From Thermodesulfobacteriota bacterium (GTDB taxonomy: Bacteria > Desulfobacterota > Desulfobacteria > Desulfobacterales > JAUWMJ01): a stretch of 64,000 bases of DNA. Each line of letters begins with the position of its first letter. Position 1 is the stretch's first letter. The stretch covers positions 25,798-89,797 of the forward strand of contig JAXHVO010000021.1 in NCBI GenBank assembly GCA_034189135.1, given 5' to 3'. Positions 60,823 to 64,000 of the stretch are shown in pieces. The notes beneath the pieces were generated by a model. The model had not been told where the DNA came from, made no database searches, and saw only the letters and a program-made list of their open reading frames with translations. The position numbers and the translations under genes are program-made.

Positions 60823-63816
60823 TTACAAATCCCCAAACGGTTTCTTCCAGGCGGTTTTAAGATCTTTAAGCGGAATATTAACCAGGGATTTGCCATCCAG
60901 CCCGTTAATTATAAAATCCGGTGTGTCGGTGACCGTTCCCACCTGGGCAAATATATTCCCGCTAAAAATACCTTCAAGGGAATCCCGTTGTTGTGGGTCA
61001 ATGGTAACGATAAACCTCCCGGCGGATTCTGAAAATAAAATCGTGTCATTGCGATCAACCTGTTCCACCGGCACCCGACTCAGGTCGATCTGCATTCCAA
61101 GGTTTCCTCCCATGGCAACCATGGCCAGATGAACACCCAGTCCCCCGCGGTAGATTCCGTGGACAGATGCCACACGCTCATCATTTATTGCCTGAGAAAG
61201 TGCCCGGTATAATTTTTTAAATGGCTGGTGGGCTATTTGGGGAACGTTAAGTCCGATATATCCCAAATGTTCGTAATATTCGGATCCCCCCAGCTCATTA
61301 CCTGTTATTCCAAGAATATAGACAAGGTCCCCCGGCACCTTGCTGTCCATGGTTACGCATTTATTGATGTCATCGATAACCGATATTGCCGAAAATTGCA
61401 GGGTCTCAAGGGCGGAAACTTTATGGGTTTGTCCGTATCGGCCGGGAAGGTGACCATCCACGTACATACTGTCCTTTCCTGAAAGAAGCGGTATTTCATA
61501 TGCCAGACAGGTATCCTTCAGCGCCATGCATGATCTGACCAGCTGGGCGGCTTTGAACCTGCCGTCCGGATTGCTTTTTACATCATATTTGATATTCGGC
61601 CAGCAAAAATTATCCACACCACCGATATGGTCCAAATTCCCTCCCACGGCAATAACCCTTCGCACCGCTTCATCAATGGTACACCCGGTCATATGGCCGG
61701 CATCTATGGCCGAATATCCCGGTAAAAGTGCCTGGGCAAGTGCCAGGCCTTTTTGGGATCCAAGCACAGGACGAATCACCGCTGCATCAGCGTTTACATC
61801 GCGTCCTTCTCCCACCAGTGGTTTTATCACGCTCGATCCTTGGACTTCATGGTCATATTGGCGATATATCCACTCCTTTGAACATATATTTGGACGCGAA
61901 AGAAGATCCAACAGCAACTGATCATATTCGACGGGCTCTCCCAGCACCGGTTCAGCCAGGCCACGTTTTTCAGCAGACAGCCACCCGGCATCAAACTTCC
62001 ATTGGGGAAAGCCTGATTCCAGCAGATCTATGTCGACATAAGCACAGGTGTTGCCGAAATATTTAATATGAAGTTTCCCCGAATCCGTATACTTGCCGAT
62101 AACCGTACTTTCTACCGCATGCTTTTGGGAAAGTTCGAGGAATCGATCGATATATTGGGGTTTAACCGCTACAGTCATACGTTCCTGGGATTCGGAAACC
62201 CAGATCTCCCACTGGTCAAGCCCTTCGTATTTTAAGGGCACTTTTTCAAGCTCTACTACACATCCCCCTGAAAATCTTGCCGATTCACCGATGGAGGATG
62301 ATAATCCACCACCGCCATTATCGGTAATAAAACTGATTAAACCTTCATCCCGTGCTTCCAGTAAAAAATCGTGCATTTTTTTCTGGGTATATGGATCGCC
62401 GATCTGAACATGTCCGGCCGGGGTATTCTGGGAAAATGTTTCCGATGAGGCGGTCACTCCGTGAATCCCGTCCTTGCCTACCCTTCCCCCGCACATAATA
62501 ATCAACTCACCAGGAGACGTTTTCTTTTTTTCCGCGGGTTCCCCTTTGATCCGGGCCGGCATCATCCCAACCGCGGTAACAAACACCAGGCATTTCCCCA
62601 GATATCCTGGGTTAAACAGAACCTGTCCGAAGGTGGTGGGTATGCCGCTTTTATTACCCCCGTCACGCACCCCCTCTATCACCCCGTCAAGGAGGCGTCT
62701 TGGATGAAGATGCGGTTTTAGACTGCCGCTATAATCGACCGGTCCGACGCAATACCCGTAACTTCCCATCACCAGCTTGGATCCCTTGCCGGTACCCAGC
62801 GGATCCCGGTAAACCCCCACAATCCCGGTAATAGCTCCACCGTAAGCTTCCATGTTGGAGGGAGAATTATGGGTCTCTCCGGTAATGACGTAATGGTTTT
62901 CACTGTCAAAGCGTCCCGCACCGGCGTTATCCCATAATACCGAAACCACCCAGTCTTTTTTCTCTTTTAACTTAAGTGTTGGCGATTCAATGCAGGTTTT
63001 AAAAAGACTGTTTATGGTTTCTTTCTTTCCGGTCTCACCGTCCATGAAGTCAAATAATCCACGGAAAGTATTGTGGTTGCAGTGGTCGCTCCTTGCCTGC
63101 GAAATATATTCAAGCTCCACATCGGTGGGATCCGACAGGCCTACCTTTTTCCTTGCTTCACGCACATCTTTGTCCAGAAAATAGGCCCTGATGGTTGGAA
63201 TATCATCCGGATTTAACGCAAGGTTACGCTCATCACTGATCTTTTGCAGAGAGGCATCGCTGTCAATGGGAATCGAAACCACCGTGGGCGTGCGATCCAG
63301 TTTAACCTTAGGTATAATATAACCGATCCCCGTTTTAGGGTCCCATTCGCTTTTTGCATATACTTTGGTCTGCTGGATGATGCCATTGGCCAAAAGCTCA
63401 CCGGCAATTTTATCTGCGTCTTTAGCGGTAATTCCAATGCCTTTGACACAATATCGCCTTGAGGTATAGACCGCTTCATCTTTATCCAGCTTTATTTTCA
63501 GAATATCCTCAATTGCCTCTATCGCTGTGCTTCCCGGATTATCCCTGACTCCGGGCCTGTAGCCGACCCAGATGGTCCAGTCAAAATTAATATCAAGGGG
63601 ATCAAAAGAAGAGACTTCGGTGACCGGATTGGTAAAAATTTCATGTTGAATTGTGTCTAGCTGAGCTTTAGACAGGTCGGCATCAATGGTAACAATATTT
63701 ACAGTACGGACTTCGTCAATTTCAAAATCAAAATAATTTTTGGCCTTTTGGCGAACCCCTTCACCGACTGCATCAAAGAGTTTGGGTTTAAGCGCTATTT
63801 CAAGTCTATGCGTCAT
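60823..63816 (-). CDS. purL: Phosphoribosylformylglycinamidine synthase, synthetase subunit (PurL)
   Basis: 997 residues without a glutaminase domain. An N-terminal PurS-like region (residues about 1-170) is followed by two AIR-synthase-like halves. Signatures are ISQARSDHCNHNTFRG, VITGETHNSPSNMEAYGG, VTAVGMMPARIKGEP and LLSGKDSMYVDGH. It forms FGAM from FGAR, ATP and ammonia supplied by PurQ. Bacillus PurL is about 740 residues with separate PurS, and enterobacterial PurL about 1295 with all domains; this is an intermediate split where PurS and PurL are fused and only PurQ is separate. Combined length with PurQ is 1272. Confidence 0.95.
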   Translation of the reverse strand: MTHRLEIALKPKLFDAVGEGVRQKAKNYFDFEIDEVRTVNIVTIDADLSKAQLDTIQHEIFTNPVTEVSSFDPLDINFDWTIWVGYRPGVRDNPGSTAIEAIEDILKIKLDKDEAVYTSRRYCVKGIGITAKDADKIAGELLANGIIQQTKVYAKSEWDPKTGIGYIIPKVKLDRTPTVVSIPIDSDASLQKISDERNLALNPDDIPTIRAYFLDKDVREARKKVGLSDPTDVELEYISQARSDHCNHNTFRGLFDFMDGETGKKETINSLFKTCIESPTLKLKEKKDWVVSVLWDNAGAGRFDSENHYVITGETHNSPSNMEAYGGAITGIVGVYRDPLGTGKGSKLVMGSYGYCVGPVDYSGSLKPHLHPRRLLDGVIEGVRDGGNKSGIPTTFGQVLFNPGYLGKCLVFVTAVGMMPARIKGEPAEKKKTSPGELIIMCGGRVGKDGIHGVTASSETFSQNTPAGHVQIGDPYTQKKMHDFLLEARDEGLISFITDNGGGGLSSSIGESARFSGGCVVELEKVPLKYEGLDQWEIWVSESQERMTVAVKPQYIDRFLELSQKHAVESTVIGKYTDSGKLHIKYFGNTCAYVDIDLLESGFPQWKFDAGWLSAEKRGLAEPVLGEPVEYDQLLLDLLSRPNICSKEWIYRQYDHEVQGSSVIKPLVGEGRDVNADAAVIRPVLGSQKGLALAQALLPGYSAIDAGHMTGCTIDEAVRRVIAVGGNLDHIGGVDNFCWPNIKYDVKSNPDGRFKAAQLVRSCMALKDTCLAYEIPLLSGKDSMYVDGHLPGRYGQTHKVSALETLQFSAISVIDDINKCVTMDSKVPGDLVYILGITGNELGGSEYYEHLGYIGLNVPQIAHQPFKKLYRALSQAINDERVASVHGIYRGGLGVHLAMVAMGGNLGMQIDLSRVPVEQVDRNDTILFSESAGRFIVTIDPQQRDSLEGIFSGNIFAQVGTVTDTPDFIINGLDGKSLVNIPLKDLKTAWKKPFGDL

Positions 63817-63875
63817 GATAAAAATTGGTTGTTCATTTTTAGTTGTTTGTTTGGTGTTGCAGACCTCTTTCCATT

Positions 63876-63890
63876 CAACATTCGATGTTG
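63876..63890. repeat. Short palindrome upstream of purL
   Basis: CAACAT-TCG-ATGTTG is perfectly palindromic and followed by GACGTTTCC. It shares words with the spacers at 57.0 and 40.96 kb and abuts the intron 3' end. Confidence 0.4.
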
Positions 63891-63898
63891 GACGTTTC

Positions 63899-64000
63899 CG
63901 GGTAGAACTGGGAGGTTACCCTCCCAGAGCCCCCACAGACCCGTACGAGCGCAATTAACGCATACGGTTCCTCAGGTTATGGCTTCGCTACACGTATGAA
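63899..64000 (-). mobile_element. 3' end of a group II intron (domains V and VI), continuing beyond the window
   Basis: On the minus strand 63970-63938 reads GAACCGTATGCG, a short loop, then GCGCTCGTACGGGTC. This has the length (33 bases) and base pairing of a group II intron domain V, with AAC where the catalytic triad is usually AGC. It is followed by a domain-VI-like stem (GGGAGGGTAACCTCCC) and the closing CTACCCGG. The intron body and any reverse transcriptase would lie beyond 64000. The inferred 3' splice site is near 63899, 83 bp before the purL start. Confidence 0.65.

Overview
The window looks like chromosomal DNA of a Gram-negative, Desulfobacterota-type (deltaproteobacterial, Desulfobacterales-like) bacterium. 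This is an inference from gene content: a Bacillus-type five-helix succinate dehydrogenase/fumarate reductase, a complete Tol-Pal system beside ruvCAB, a sigma-54-like promoter in front of a minor pilin/PilY1 operon, a tiny mS38-like ribosomal protein gene, many small FmdB/YkgJ/DUF721-type genes, and A+T-leaning DNA with unusually palindromic spacers. No phage, CRISPR or intact insertion sequence is visible.

Layout. 1-2.6 kb: part of a Yej-type oligopeptide ABC importer (yejB, yejE and the start of another gene), interrupted by a dispersed repeat. 2.7-12.8 kb: a catabolic island with an M24 peptidase, pxpCBA (5-oxoprolinase/LamB-YcsF family), a DctPQM TRAP importer and a GntR regulator on one strand. 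Divergent from these, across a perfect 19-bp palindrome, lie a stand-alone biotin carboxyl carrier and biotin carboxylase, followed by a convergent creatininase-family amidohydrolase. 12.9-22.9 kb: housekeeping genes (rplM-rpsI, mS38-like, hflKC, DUF721, a tRNA1(Val)-type methyltransferase, two tRNA-Ser genes, dnaX-ybaB-recR-ykgJ, murI). 22.9-29.1 kb: ion and stress genes (tandem Usp, ClC channel, HTH-EIIA regulator, MscS, two response regulators). 29.4-33.2 kb: a second copy of the dispersed repeat, then sdhBAC. 33.4-38.6 kb: tolQRAB-pal-cpoB, preceded by a strong promoter, a candidate GEMM (cyclic-dinucleotide) riboswitch and an intrinsic terminator. 38.6-46.4 kb: ruvCAB, a SAM hydroxide adenosyltransferase, two uncharacterised proteins (one with a HEXXH motif), fmdB and groESL. 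46.5-59.4 kb: a LysM protein, pilB and a type IV pilus tip operon (fimT/gspH-pilW-pilV-pilX-pilY1-pilY2-like) whose PilY1 is a 2171-residue chimera with Calx-beta and MopE-type repeats. 59.8-63.8 kb: the two-subunit formylglycinamidine ribonucleotide synthase (purQ-purL). The right edge holds the 3' domains V-VI of a group II intron.

How the genes work together. The yej importer, M24 peptidase, TRAP importer and Pxp genes suggest uptake and breakdown of peptides or cyclic amides such as 5-oxoproline. The adjacent biotin carboxylase and carrier could supply carboxybiotin to the AHS1/AHS2-type PxpB-PxpC pair. The most unusual features are that Pxp-biotin carboxylase island, the chimeric PilY1, the candidate riboswitch on tol-pal, and a genome-specific habit of filling spacers with long hairpins built from short degenerate words.
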